From the NCBI GenBank assembly GCA_003523945.1, contig DOFS01000301.1, forward strand, positions 8,574 to 13,762: DNA of 5,189 bases. The letters are read 5' to 3'. This stretch comes from Nitrospiraceae bacterium. GTDB lineage: Bacteria > Nitrospirota > Nitrospiria > Nitrospirales > UBA8639. Position 1 is the first letter of the stretch, and every line of letters starts with the position of its first letter. Below, piece after piece: positions 1 to 5,189 of the stretch. The notes beneath the pieces are model-generated. The model saw only the letters and a program-made list of their open reading frames with translations. It had not been told where the DNA came from and did not search any database. The translations under genes and the position numbers were made by a program.

Positions 1-36
1 CCAGCCAAGAAAAAGGCTCCAGCCAGGAAAAAGGCT
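1..36 (+). repeat. 18-bp tandem repeat inside the basic tail
   Basis: Bases 1-18 and 19-36 are two adjacent copies differing at one position (A versus G in the third codon, Lys to Arg). Each encodes a six-residue PA(K/R)KKA unit. The array probably continues beyond the left edge. Such repeats expand and contract by slippage and set the tail length. Confidence 0.75.
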
Positions 37-54
37 GCCACGAAGAAACGGTAG
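1..54 (+). CDS. C-terminal end of a lysine/alanine/proline-rich basic protein (partial)
   Basis: The first frame is open from the window edge and stops at TAG 52-54, giving 17 residues with repeated PAKKKA / PARKKA units and ending in KKR. Of the 17 residues, 9 are Lys or Arg. Tails like this are known from bacterial histone H1-like proteins and from HU-type DNA-binding proteins with a basic extension, where they bind DNA non-specifically; some RNA-binding proteins have them too. The folded domain lies outside the window, so the family cannot be named. The reading is supported by the in-frame hexapeptide periodicity and by the strong terminator that follows 22 bases after the stop. Confidence 0.7.
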   Translation, partial: PAKKKAPARKKAATKKR

Positions 55-76
55 TTGAGTCCGGTGGATGACCACG

Positions 77-114
77 ACGCCGGATGGGGGTGACTCCATC
101 CGGCGTTCTTTTTT
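77..114 (+). terminator. Rho-independent terminator
   Basis: An 11-bp perfect stem pairs 77-87 (ACGCCGGATGG) with 96-106 (CCATCCGGCGT) across an 8-base loop. It is followed directly by a T-rich tract with six consecutive Ts at 109-114. The stem is GC-rich and lies 22 bases after the stop codon of the basic-tail gene, so it ends that transcript. Confidence 0.92.
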
Positions 115-274
115 GTGACCAAGTAGCCTCTCATCATCAAAGCAGGCAAAGTCGACGCTGAATTATTTCTCCCCTTTTTTGTCGATTCTGACCCTCTTCG
201 TATTTCCACATTTTCTCCGGTAGACCTTCCAGCCGACAACGCTTCCCTTTGGATGGACACGAAGGCTTTAGCCC

Positions 275-303
275 TTGACTCCACCAACTCCACCTGGAAT
301 GAT
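275..303 (+). promoter_or_regulatory. Candidate sigma-70-type promoter for the peptidoglycan-binding protein gene
   Basis: A -35-like TTGACT at 275-280 is followed after 17 bases by AATGAT at 298-303, which matches four of six -10 consensus positions. A transcript would start near 310 and give a leader of about 60 bases before the ATG at 372. This is the best candidate in the 257-base gap after the terminator. The weak -10 keeps confidence low. The rest of 115-371 shows no recognisable gene. Confidence 0.35.
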
Positions 304-357
304 CCTGGCCAGCAGATGTATTGAGGGAACACCACCCGGACATTCTTTTATTTCTTC

Positions 358-364
358 GAAGGGG
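358..364 (+). promoter_or_regulatory. Ribosome binding site that decides the start at 372
   Basis: GAAGGGG lies 7 bases before ATG 372. The same frame is open back to a TTG at 321, but that start has no comparable site and would put 17 charged residues in front of the signal peptide. Confidence 0.7.
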
Positions 365-371
365 ACGTGAC

Positions 372-1295
372 ATGTCGCAACACACCGGAAAATTATTCGG
401 ACTAATGGCTCTTTATGTATTCCTCGGTGTCGGAGGAGTGCTCTTTTCCAATACCACTAGCTTCGCATCGGGCGAGCAGCAGAAAACACCCTCATCTCAA
501 GGTGGAACTTCTAAGACTTCATCGCCCCCATCGGGTCAATCAGACCAATCGGAGGCCCTCAAAATGTCTTTAGACAAAAAGGGGCAGGAAGAATTGGAGG
601 CACTTCGGCAAAAGCCGGATGAATTTCGTACGTTGATGACTGGAGTGCAGATTTTTCTGGGACGTTTCGGCTATGGAGTCGGGCCCTATTCGGGAACACT
701 CGACCAATCCACCAAACAGGCATTAAAAGCCTATCAAAAAAATTCCGGACTCTCTGAGACCGGAGATCTCGACTTCCCCACCCTGAAACGCCTGACGGAG
801 GATGATCGCCTCTTGAATCGCGTCGTCCCATTCCTTCCCCCACACACATTCCATGATCAGGAATGGGGACAATGGGTGGAAGTCCAGGGTTCGTGGATGC
901 TGAAGGAAGGCAATACCGACGACGTCCTCCAGACCTCGCGCATCACTTGTATGCGGGAATTTAAACGATGTATCGACTCGACGGCATCCCTGATCAACGG
1001 GAGCGTCCCTCAACTAAAAGTGCACACTCATGTTTATGATATTAAAGAATGGGATGACGCCAAAATTGTGTCGGCACCCTATGACGGGGAAGCTTGTGCC
1101 GTGAGTATTTTACGGATCTCACGGAATCCCCCACTCGCCACACGGTTCCTTTCGCTGCAAAACAACCCAGGCCCCTGTGCAAAAGTGCAAGACGAAGACC
1201 GACAATATGTACTAGAGGATGGCCCCAAAATCTACCAGATTCTCCGGAGCCAAAAGGCCGAGGCGGTTCAAGAGATCCTTCAAGTCAACAAATAA
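372..1295 (+). CDS. Exported peptidoglycan-binding domain protein with a four-cysteine C-terminal region
   Basis: This is a 307-residue protein. Residues 1-32 look like a Sec signal peptide: a short basic start, a hydrophobic core (about 8-26) and an SFA site with likely cleavage after A32. There is no lipobox cysteine. Residues 34-60 are a Ser/Gly/Pro/Gln-rich linker. Residues about 84-143 fit the PG_binding_1 fold, with the pattern SGTLDQSTKQALKAYQ (107-122), then GLSETGDLD and TLKRL. This domain normally holds a protein to peptidoglycan, so a periplasmic, wall-associated location is inferred. Residues about 160-307 match no family I recognise; they contain Cys193, Cys200, Cys242 and Cys269, enough for two disulfides. 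No catalytic motif of an amidase, transpeptidase or lytic transglycosylase is visible, so it may be structural or an inhibitor or adaptor. It appears to be transcribed alone, between an upstream terminator and a convergent neighbour. Confidence 0.88.
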   Translation: MSQHTGKLFGLMALYVFLGVGGVLFSNTTSFASGEQQKTPSSQGGTSKTSSPPSGQSDQSEALKMSLDKKGQEELEALRQKPDEFRTLMTGVQIFLGRFGYGVGPYSGTLDQSTKQALKAYQKNSGLSETGDLDFPTLKRLTEDDRLLNRVVPFLPPHTFHDQEWGQWVEVQGSWMLKEGNTDDVLQTSRITCMREFKRCIDSTASLINGSVPQLKVHTHVYDIKEWDDAKIVSAPYDGEACAVSILRISRNPPLATRFLSLQNNPGPCAKVQDEDRQYVLEDGPKIYQILRSQKAEAVQEILQVNK

Positions 1296-1312
1296 CCGGC
1301 TGTGTTCCGGTT
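1294..1312. other. Small hairpin overlapping the stop codon
   Basis: AACCGG (1294-1299) pairs with CCGGTT (1307-1312) across a 7-base loop. It starts inside the TAA of the peptidoglycan-binding gene. There is no T tract after it, so it is at most a weak 3'-end structure that may protect the transcript end. Confidence 0.35.
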
Positions 1313-1327
1313 GCAATCCTGCTTTCC

Positions 1328-1369
1328 GGGGTATCGGGAACATTTGGCACACCAGGCTTCCGATACCCC
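1328..1369. terminator. Possible bidirectional 3'-end hairpin in a convergent gap
   Basis: A 10-bp perfect stem pairs 1328-1337 (GGGGTATCGG) with 1360-1369 (CCGATACCCC) around a 22-base loop. It sits between two convergent genes, where a shared terminator is expected. Neither side has a proper T run directly after the stem: the nearest run is A7 at 1409-1415 on the + strand, which reads as Ts on the - strand but comes before the hairpin in that direction. It may be a Rho-dependent or processing stop rather than a classic intrinsic terminator. Confidence 0.4.
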
Positions 1370-1427
1370 CCGTCCCCAAAGTTGAGCATCCTTTCTCCGG
1401 ACATCCAGAAAAAAATCTGAGAAGGAG

Positions 1428-1775
1428 CTAGCTTTTGCCCCTAAATGCCCAGGAAAAGTACAGCCCGGCCACGGCAATGGTGAAGAGTTGAATGTTTTGG
1501 AGAATGGGACTGCGTTGAGCCCCCTCCATGGGGGGAGAAGTTATAAAATGGAATCCTAAAAATTCCGGCGTCTGCTCCGGTGGTGTTTGCCAAGGGGGAA
1601 ATAAGACCGCCAGGATGAGCAAACCCACCATGATGTACAGAATCCGGAGATTGAGCGGCTCTTGATTGGAATCCTCTACCGGCTTTCGGTCTGCTCGATT
1701 CCCGCATTTTGGACAGTACCGTCCTTTGAGGGGAATGTCATAGCCACAGGAAGGACATGGCTTGGTTTCACTCAC
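1428..1775 (-). CDS. Small zinc-ribbon protein with two membrane segments
   Basis: From GTG 1775 the protein has 115 residues and stops at TAG (1430-1428). A zinc ribbon near the N-terminus has Cys7, Cys10, Cys21 and Cys24 (CPSC, ten residues, CPKC), the pattern of the small zinc-ribbon domains often joined to membrane segments. Hydrophobic stretches at about 44-59 and 95-110 are probable membrane helices. Between them is FPPW (59-62) followed by GFHFITSPP (74-82); I recall a similar FPPW ... F.F..PP layout in small uncharacterised bacterial membrane proteins, but could not check this. Function unknown. The frame stays open upstream to 1937, but that extension overlaps the promoter region and reads as non-coding. 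GTG 1775 was chosen because it directly precedes the zinc ribbon and has a GGG six bases upstream; this site is weak, so the start is uncertain. Confidence 0.7.
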   Translation of the reverse strand: MSETKPCPSCGYDIPLKGRYCPKCGNRADRKPVEDSNQEPLNLRILYIMVGLLILAVLFPPWQTPPEQTPEFLGFHFITSPPMEGAQRSPILQNIQLFTIAVAGLYFSWAFRGKS

Positions 1776-1876
1776 ACAGCACCCGATTTCTGTTAAGATG
1801 AATAATGGTTTTTGCTTGGGATTCTCTATCTTGCCCAAATTTGACCGGTTCGTCCAGGCGAAACACTCAAAATGAA

Positions 1877-1906
1877 TTGACTCACTTCCTACGTCGTTTT
1901 TATAAT
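1877..1906 (+). promoter_or_regulatory. Probable promoter of gpsA-larB
   Basis: TTGACT at 1877-1882 and a perfect TATAAT at 1901-1906 are separated by 18 bases. Transcription would start near 1913 and give a leader of about 140 bases before the GTG at 2056. A second -10-like TATGAT at 2029-2034 lacks a decent -35 and would leave only about 15 bases of leader, so I prefer the upstream one. The leader contains a weak 6-bp pairing (1963-1968 with 2008-2013). Confidence 0.55.
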
Positions 1907-1928
1907 TTCTTGACAGATAACTATCCAA
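1899..1928 (-). promoter_or_regulatory. Candidate divergent promoter for the zinc-ribbon gene
   Basis: On the minus strand TTGGAT (1928-1923) and TATAAA (1904-1899) are separated by 18 bases. The -10 overlaps the gpsA -10 on the other strand. Transcription would begin near 1892, about 115 bases before the GTG at 1775. This supports a start downstream of it rather than the longer open frame. Confidence 0.35.
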
Positions 1929-2045
1929 GCCCAACATCGACTCTCACTGACTCCCTCAGACTGGTGCACGGTTTTTCCCCAAAACACCTCAATGGCCTTT
2001 TGCCCCATGCACCCGTACCGCATTCATTTATGATTTACCTTTGTC

Positions 2046-2050
2046 AGGAG
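2046..2050 (+). promoter_or_regulatory. Ribosome binding site that decides the gpsA start
   Basis: AGGAG lies 5 bases before GTG 2056. The in-frame TTG at 2041 overlaps this site and has none of its own, so GTG 2056 is the likely start. Confidence 0.75.
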
Positions 2051-2055
2051 CCACC

Positions 2056-3123
2056 GTGACACCCTATTCGTTTCGTGTCCTCTCCGTTATTGGCGCCGGA
2101 GCCTGGGGAACGGCTCTGGCTCACCTCCTTGCCACTAAGGGATTCAGCATCCGCTTATGGGCGCATGAACCCGAGGTTGCCGATATCATCCAGCGCACCA
2201 GAGAAAATTCTTGGTACCTTCCTGAAGTAGTCTTACCCAATTCCATCCAAGCCACGATCAGTCTCCCAGACTGCGTGCAGGGCACAGATGTCATCCTACT
2301 CGCCGTTCCATCGCACGCCATGGCCAACATGGTGAAGCAACTTCACCTGTTATTAAATGAACCTCTTCCCATCATCATTGCCACCAAAGGCATTGAGGAA
2401 GGCACGCTGCAATTAATGAGTCAGGTGGTCGAAGGTCACCTCCCCGCAGTCTGGCATCCGTTCATCACCATTCTCTCCGGACCCAGCTTCGCTTCTGAAG
2501 TGAGCCGATGGAAACCCACGACCATTTTACTTGCTGGGCGTGATTTCAATCTGGTGAATGGTCTGCAACAGGCGTTCATTACTCCGCAGTTTCGCGTGTA
2601 TGCCGGACGGGATATCATCGGTGCGCAACTTGGCGGGGCCCTAAAAAATGTCATGGCCATTGGAGCCGGTGTTGTCGATGGGCTGGACCTCGGGTCTAAC
2701 GCCAGGGCTGCCTTAATCACCAGAGGACTGGCCGAAATGATCCGGTTGGGCCGGGCCATGGGTGCCGATGTCGCCACCTTTTATGGGCTATCAGGATTAG
2801 GCGATCTGGTGCTCACCTGTACGGGGACCTTGAGTCGGAATTACCAGATCGGCATGCAGTTGGCCAAAGGGGCGAATATGACCACCTTGCGTTCAACGAC
2901 CAGAACGGTGGCCGAAGGCGTCCCCACCAGCCGGGCTGCCATGGAACTGGCTGAACGCTATCACGTGGATATGCCAATTGTGCGCGGCGTGTTTCAAATG
3001 ATTTTTGAAGGGCGCAATCCACGGCATATCGTGACAGATCTGATGTCCCGTTTAGCAAAAGGTGAAACGGATGGCCTTTTTTCCGCCAGCACCGCGACTT
3101 TTGGCCCTAGGGCTCATTCATGA
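2056..3123 (+). CDS. gpsA: NAD(P)-dependent glycerol-3-phosphate dehydrogenase
   Basis: This cytoplasmic enzyme reduces dihydroxyacetone phosphate to sn-glycerol 3-phosphate, the backbone for phospholipid synthesis. The 355-residue protein starts with a Rossmann nucleotide-binding loop (VIGAGAWGTAL, Gly13, Gly15, Gly18), followed by the family motifs AVPSHA, ATKGIE (Lys111) and SGPSFA (141-146). The C-terminal helical domain begins at GGALKN, where Lys197 is the expected catalytic lysine. It continues with NAR (215-217), GLSGLGDL (Asp250), SRNYQIG and AEGVPT. All key residues I can place are present. Length is near the family's usual 330-340 residues, with about 15 extra residues at the C-terminus after the MSRLAKGE region. 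The start is GTG with a good AGGAG site. The stop overlaps the larB start as ATGA, so both genes form one transcript and are probably translationally coupled. Confidence 0.97.
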   Translation: MTPYSFRVLSVIGAGAWGTALAHLLATKGFSIRLWAHEPEVADIIQRTRENSWYLPEVVLPNSIQATISLPDCVQGTDVILLAVPSHAMANMVKQLHLLLNEPLPIIIATKGIEEGTLQLMSQVVEGHLPAVWHPFITILSGPSFASEVSRWKPTTILLAGRDFNLVNGLQQAFITPQFRVYAGRDIIGAQLGGALKNVMAIGAGVVDGLDLGSNARAALITRGLAEMIRLGRAMGADVATFYGLSGLGDLVLTCTGTLSRNYQIGMQLAKGANMTTLRSTTRTVAEGVPTSRAAMELAERYHVDMPIVRGVFQMIFEGRNPRHIVTDLMSRLAKGETDGLFSASTATFGPRAHS

Positions 3124-3890
3124 ATCAAGACCGATTAGCAGCCTTGCTTCAACGGGTCCAAGGCGGACAGGTATCAGTCCCCCAGGCTATTCGACAGCTC
3201 CGCACGCTTCCGTTTGAAGATCTCGGCTTTGCTTCAGTCGATCATCACCGGGCGCTTCGACAAGGATTTCCGGAGGTAATTTTATGCGAAGGGAAAACAC
3301 CCGCACAAATTACCGCCATTGCTCGAAAACTGTTAAAGGCCGGAGGCCCATTCCTGGCTACGCGGGTTTCGCCTGCGAATGCACGCAGTCTCAAACGATT
3401 GGCTCGCAAGGCGGTATACCATGAGATGGCCAGAATGGTGTCCATTGCCGATGGCGCACGAACCAAGCAGGGATTGATTCTTATTGTCACCGCCGGCACC
3501 TCCGACATTCCTGTGGCTGAAGAAGCCAGAGTCACCGCCGAAGTCATGGGAAGCCGGGTGCAAATACTCTATGATGTTGGCGTCGCAGGCCTTCACCGCC
3601 TCTTGGATCGCCAGGAAAGTCTTCACCAGGCACGCGTCGTCGTCGTTGTCGCAGGAATGGATGGGGTGTTGCCCAGCGTCGTGGGAGGGTTGGTCGATCG
3701 CCCGATTGTGGCTGTGCCTACCAGCCAGGGTTATGGTGCGAATTTTGGCGGGCTTGCCCCCCTGCTGACGATGCTGAACGCCTGCTCATCTGGAATCGGC
3801 GTGGTGAATATCGATAACGGGTTTGGAGCAGGTTGCCTAGCCCACCGGATCAATATCAACGGGCAGACGGAAGATCCTCTACAGACTTAG
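3120..3890 (+). CDS. larB: LarB, nickel-pincer cofactor biosynthesis carboxylase/hydrolase
   Basis: LarB converts nicotinic acid adenine dinucleotide to pyridinium-3,5-biscarboxylic acid mononucleotide, releasing AMP. This is the first step toward the nickel-pincer nucleotide used by lactate racemase LarA and relatives; LarE and LarC finish the cofactor. The 256-residue length is typical. Visible motifs are RQGFPEVILCEGKTPAQI in the N-terminal part, then the AIR-carboxylase-like (PurE-related) domain with TAGTSDIPVAEEA (124-136), VAGMDGVLPSVVGGL (from about 177), PTSQGYGANFGG (200-211) and NACSSG. Cys222 in the last motif matches the place of the cysteine shown in Lactiplantibacillus plantarum LarB (Cys221) to form a covalent intermediate. 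The ATG overlaps the gpsA stop by four bases; a weak AGGG (3109-3112) lies 7 bases upstream. No larA, larC or larE is in the window. The last 35 bases overlap the convergent neighbour. Confidence 0.95.
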   Translation: MNQDRLAALLQRVQGGQVSVPQAIRQLRTLPFEDLGFASVDHHRALRQGFPEVILCEGKTPAQITAIARKLLKAGGPFLATRVSPANARSLKRLARKAVYHEMARMVSIADGARTKQGLILIVTAGTSDIPVAEEARVTAEVMGSRVQILYDVGVAGLHRLLDRQESLHQARVVVVVAGMDGVLPSVVGGLVDRPIVAVPTSQGYGANFGGLAPLLTMLNACSSGIGVVNIDNGFGAGCLAHRININGQTEDPLQT

Positions 3891-4707
3891 GCAACTCCAG
3901 CATCGACTCGTTCAAGAATTCCGACGTGGGCGACTCCATCATCTCAGGAATCGTTTCCTCGCCATTCTTGTCTGGTTCATCTATTGGAACATCAGACCCC
4001 AAACCCCCGGCTTCCTCAGACTCAAGAACATCCGTTGGCTCCAGAAGGGTCTCTTCCCCTGAACCCACGGAATCATCCGAAGAATTTACGTCTCCCTCTA
4101 TGACCGTACCATTCTCTTCGGAATTTTCTCCCTCACGGAGAATCTCAAGTTCTTCGGGAATATCCGGCTCGGGAGGAAGGTGAGGCAATACTTCACCCAC
4201 ATAGGCCAACGCTTCGAGGGTCCCGTGCACCCGATGTGACACGATCTTTGTACGGGGACCATGCCCCTGATCCTCCATTAACTTGGCCTGGAGTTCATAA
4301 AAGTACGAGCCATCAGCCACGAGTTGATGATATTGATCCTTCCCATCCCAGATCAGCACCATTGGGACGGTAAGTTTCTTTCCTTGCGCCTCCTGATCGT
4401 CCACCAACCGACGATGTGCGACAAAACTCATGGAGCGCCTGGTCGGCGATGTGATCATGGCCGACACTTCAAGCACGTTGGCCCCACGTAAGGATGACGG
4501 CAGCTCCACGAGCATGGTCAACTTCAACGTACTTTTCCCAATGATGAAGGGATCAGGGGAGATCACCACATCAGAAATTTTCACCGGGGAGGTCGACGGT
4601 CCTTTATTTTTTTTTGCAACACCCTGTTGGGGAAAAACTAAACCTAAAAGGAGACTTATGTAAAAAATTTGCAGTGTTTTTCTGGAAATTTTAAATAAAC
4701 CAGGCAT
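3856..4707 (-). CDS. Secreted protein with FlgD-like beta domain and long acidic tail
   Basis: This 283-residue protein begins with a signal peptide: basic residues K6-K10, hydrophobic core about 11-26, and likely cleavage after A31 (GVA before KKNK). Residues about 41-165 form a probable beta-sandwich. The pattern IWDGKDQ (119-125) then VADGSYFYEL (130-139) resembles the end of FlgD-like Ig domains, where a WDG.D turn and a DG.Y.Y strand recur; the family assignment is from pattern only. Residues 175-283 are a low-complexity tail with 33 acidic and only 4 basic residues of 109, rich in Ser, Pro and Gly and probably disordered. No enzyme motif is seen; a periplasmic or surface role, perhaps in cation or partner binding, is a guess. 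The ATG has a good AAGGA site. No confident promoter was found. Its final 35 bases run antisense into the end of larB, with no terminator between them. Confidence 0.82.
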   Translation of the reverse strand: MPGLFKISRKTLQIFYISLLLGLVFPQQGVAKKNKGPSTSPVKISDVVISPDPFIIGKSTLKLTMLVELPSSLRGANVLEVSAMITSPTRRSMSFVAHRRLVDDQEAQGKKLTVPMVLIWDGKDQYHQLVADGSYFYELQAKLMEDQGHGPRTKIVSHRVHGTLEALAYVGEVLPHLPPEPDIPEELEILREGENSEENGTVIEGDVNSSDDSVGSGEETLLEPTDVLESEEAGGLGSDVPIDEPDKNGEETIPEMMESPTSEFLNESMLELPKSVEDLPSAR

Positions 4708-4712
4708 CTGAT

Positions 4713-4717
4713 TCCTT
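4713..4717 (-). promoter_or_regulatory. Ribosome binding site of the acidic-tail protein
   Basis: On the minus strand AAGGA (4717-4713) lies 5 bases before the ATG (4707-4705). It fixes the start just ahead of the signal peptide. Confidence 0.75.
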
Positions 4718-4737
4718 ATGTATTAAAACGTACACTC

Positions 4738-4782
4738 CATCGGTCCGGCCATGTCCGATGAGTACCGGGCGATGTCCGAATG
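4738..4782. repeat. Tandem 22-base imperfect repeat, possible operator
   Basis: Read on the minus strand, CATTCGGACAT then CGCCCGG begins at 4782, and CATCGGACATGGCCGG begins at 4760, so two imperfect copies lie 22 bases apart. Within the second copy, CATCGG (4738-4743) and CCGATG (4755-4760) also form a 6-bp inverted repeat. It lies about 30-75 bases upstream of the acidic-tail gene. Two repeats spaced by two helical turns suit a regulator binding site, but no regulator is identifiable. Confidence 0.4.
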
Positions 4783-4968
4783 AAGCAAGCCATGCGAAAC
4801 CAGGTCATTCGAAGGTTCACAAAAGGTCTCTCAAAACTGTGTGATTTCCAACCAGGTTACAGATCCTTTGCTGATGGGTCTTATGGGCCATTCTTTTTAT
4901 TGTGCCAAACATTTCCCCTTCAGACCAATCAAATTCCAAAATTGTTGAACATTTTTTTGCCTTTGGCA

Positions 4969-5189
4969 TTAGTTCTTAAAAATTTGAGATTCCAATTGAG
5001 GTTCATCAACTGAAAATAAATCAACGACCGTGTCTTTGTAATAGAGATACGACATGGCAAAATATCCCCAAATAATTAAAAAGATTACAGACCTTACAGA
5101 TTCTTGGGTGTTTTGAATTAAGTAGAGGGTTGAAAAAAAATCAAAAATTTGCACGATGATTCCAACTGGTAGATTTTGAATTAGTGGCA
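4969..5189 (-). CDS. C-terminal end of a probable membrane protein (partial)
   Basis: On the minus strand a frame is open from the right edge of the window to TAA (4971-4969), giving about 73 residues. It contains two hydrophobic stretches, roughly LPVGIIVQIFDFFSTLYLI and SVIFLIIWGYFAMSYLYY, followed by a polar tail with acidic residues (DLFSVDEPQLES). The composition looks like real membrane protein with a cytoplasmic or periplasmic tail. I do not recognise the family. An internal GTG at 5154 could be a start, but the frame continues past it without a stop, so a gene running off the edge is more likely. Base composition is unlike the other genes: about 31% GC in 5041-5160. Since AT-rich DNA can hold long open frames rich in Phe, Ile and Tyr by chance, confidence is moderate. 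Confidence 0.45.
   Translation of the reverse strand, partial: PLIQNLPVGIIVQIFDFFSTLYLIQNTQESVRSVIFLIIWGYFAMSYLYYKDTVVDLFSVDEPQLESQIFKN

Noticed and set aside
137..385. Minus-strand open frame of 82 residues
   Set aside because: It overlaps the start and ribosome binding site of the peptidoglycan-binding gene, has a Trp/Arg/Lys/Ser-rich composition without domain or hydrophobic pattern, and shows no convincing ribosome binding site.
1094..1431. Plus-strand open frames running past the end of the peptidoglycan-binding gene
   Set aside because: They lie mostly out of frame inside that gene and the convergent hairpin region, are Arg/Pro/Ser-rich, and show no domain.
1910..1915. Perfect TTGACA on the + strand as a gpsA -35 element
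   Set aside because: No acceptable -10 sequence occurs 16-18 bases downstream; the TTGACT/TATAAT pair just upstream is much better.
1776..1937. Upstream extension of the zinc-ribbon reading frame to an ATG at 1937
   Set aside because: The extra 54 residues have no recognisable pattern, cover the divergent promoter region and precede the compact zinc ribbon. GTG 1775 fits better, though its site is weak.
1805..2059. Plus-strand open frame of 84 residues before gpsA
   Set aside because: It spans the gpsA promoter and overlaps the gpsA start, and its composition looks like non-coding leader.
3833..4183. Plus-strand Ser/Pro-rich open frame of 116 residues opposite the acidic tail
   Set aside because: It is the antisense shadow of the low-complexity acidic tail, whose Glu/Asp/Ser codons read as Ser/Pro on the other strand. 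It starts inside larB without a ribosome binding site.
4873..4900. ATGG...CCAT stem followed by a T-rich stretch as a terminator
   Set aside because: The stem is only four base pairs with a ten-base loop, and the T tract is interrupted, so it is too weak to call.
4780..5013. Plus-strand open frame of 77 residues
   Set aside because: No ribosome binding site, starts inside the tandem repeat, overlaps the better-looking membrane-protein frame on the other strand, and its composition is not protein-like.

Overview
The window is ordinary bacterial chromosome with moderate GC in its main genes (about 53% in a 60-base sample of gpsA). It carries four complete protein genes I trust, one small complete gene with an uncertain start, and a gene fragment at each edge. 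I see no tRNA, rRNA, CRISPR array, insertion sequence or phage gene. The exported proteins suggest a Gram-negative-like cell. A Nitrospira-type organism would fit the gene mix and GC, but that is an impression from memory that the sequence alone cannot prove.

Left part (1-1295, + strand): the last 17 codons of a lysine/alanine/proline-rich basic tail, made of an 18-bp tandem repeat, end at 54 and are followed by a strong intrinsic terminator (77-114). After a 257-base gap with a candidate promoter (275-303) comes an exported protein with a peptidoglycan-binding domain and an unrecognised C-terminal region with four cysteines (372-1295).

Middle part (1296-2055): a convergent gap with two hairpins separates that gene from a minus-strand gene for a small zinc-ribbon protein with two membrane segments (1428-1775). 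The gap between this gene and gpsA (1776-2055) holds overlapping divergent promoter-like sequences at 1877-1928. No other gene is seen there.

Core operon (2056-3890, + strand): gpsA (NAD(P)-dependent glycerol-3-phosphate dehydrogenase, phospholipid precursor supply) and larB (first enzyme of the nickel-pincer nucleotide cofactor pathway) overlap by an ATGA and are probably translationally coupled. No other lar gene is in view.

Right part (3856-5189, - strand): a secreted protein with a FlgD-like beta fold and a long acidic tail converges on larB, so that the two coding ends overlap by 35 bases. Its upstream gap (4708-4968) has a good ribosome binding site and a tandem 22-base imperfect repeat that could be an operator. 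The last 221 bases hold the C-terminal end of a probable membrane protein that runs off the edge. They are much more AT-rich (about 31% GC in a 120-base sample), which may mark the border of an acquired segment.
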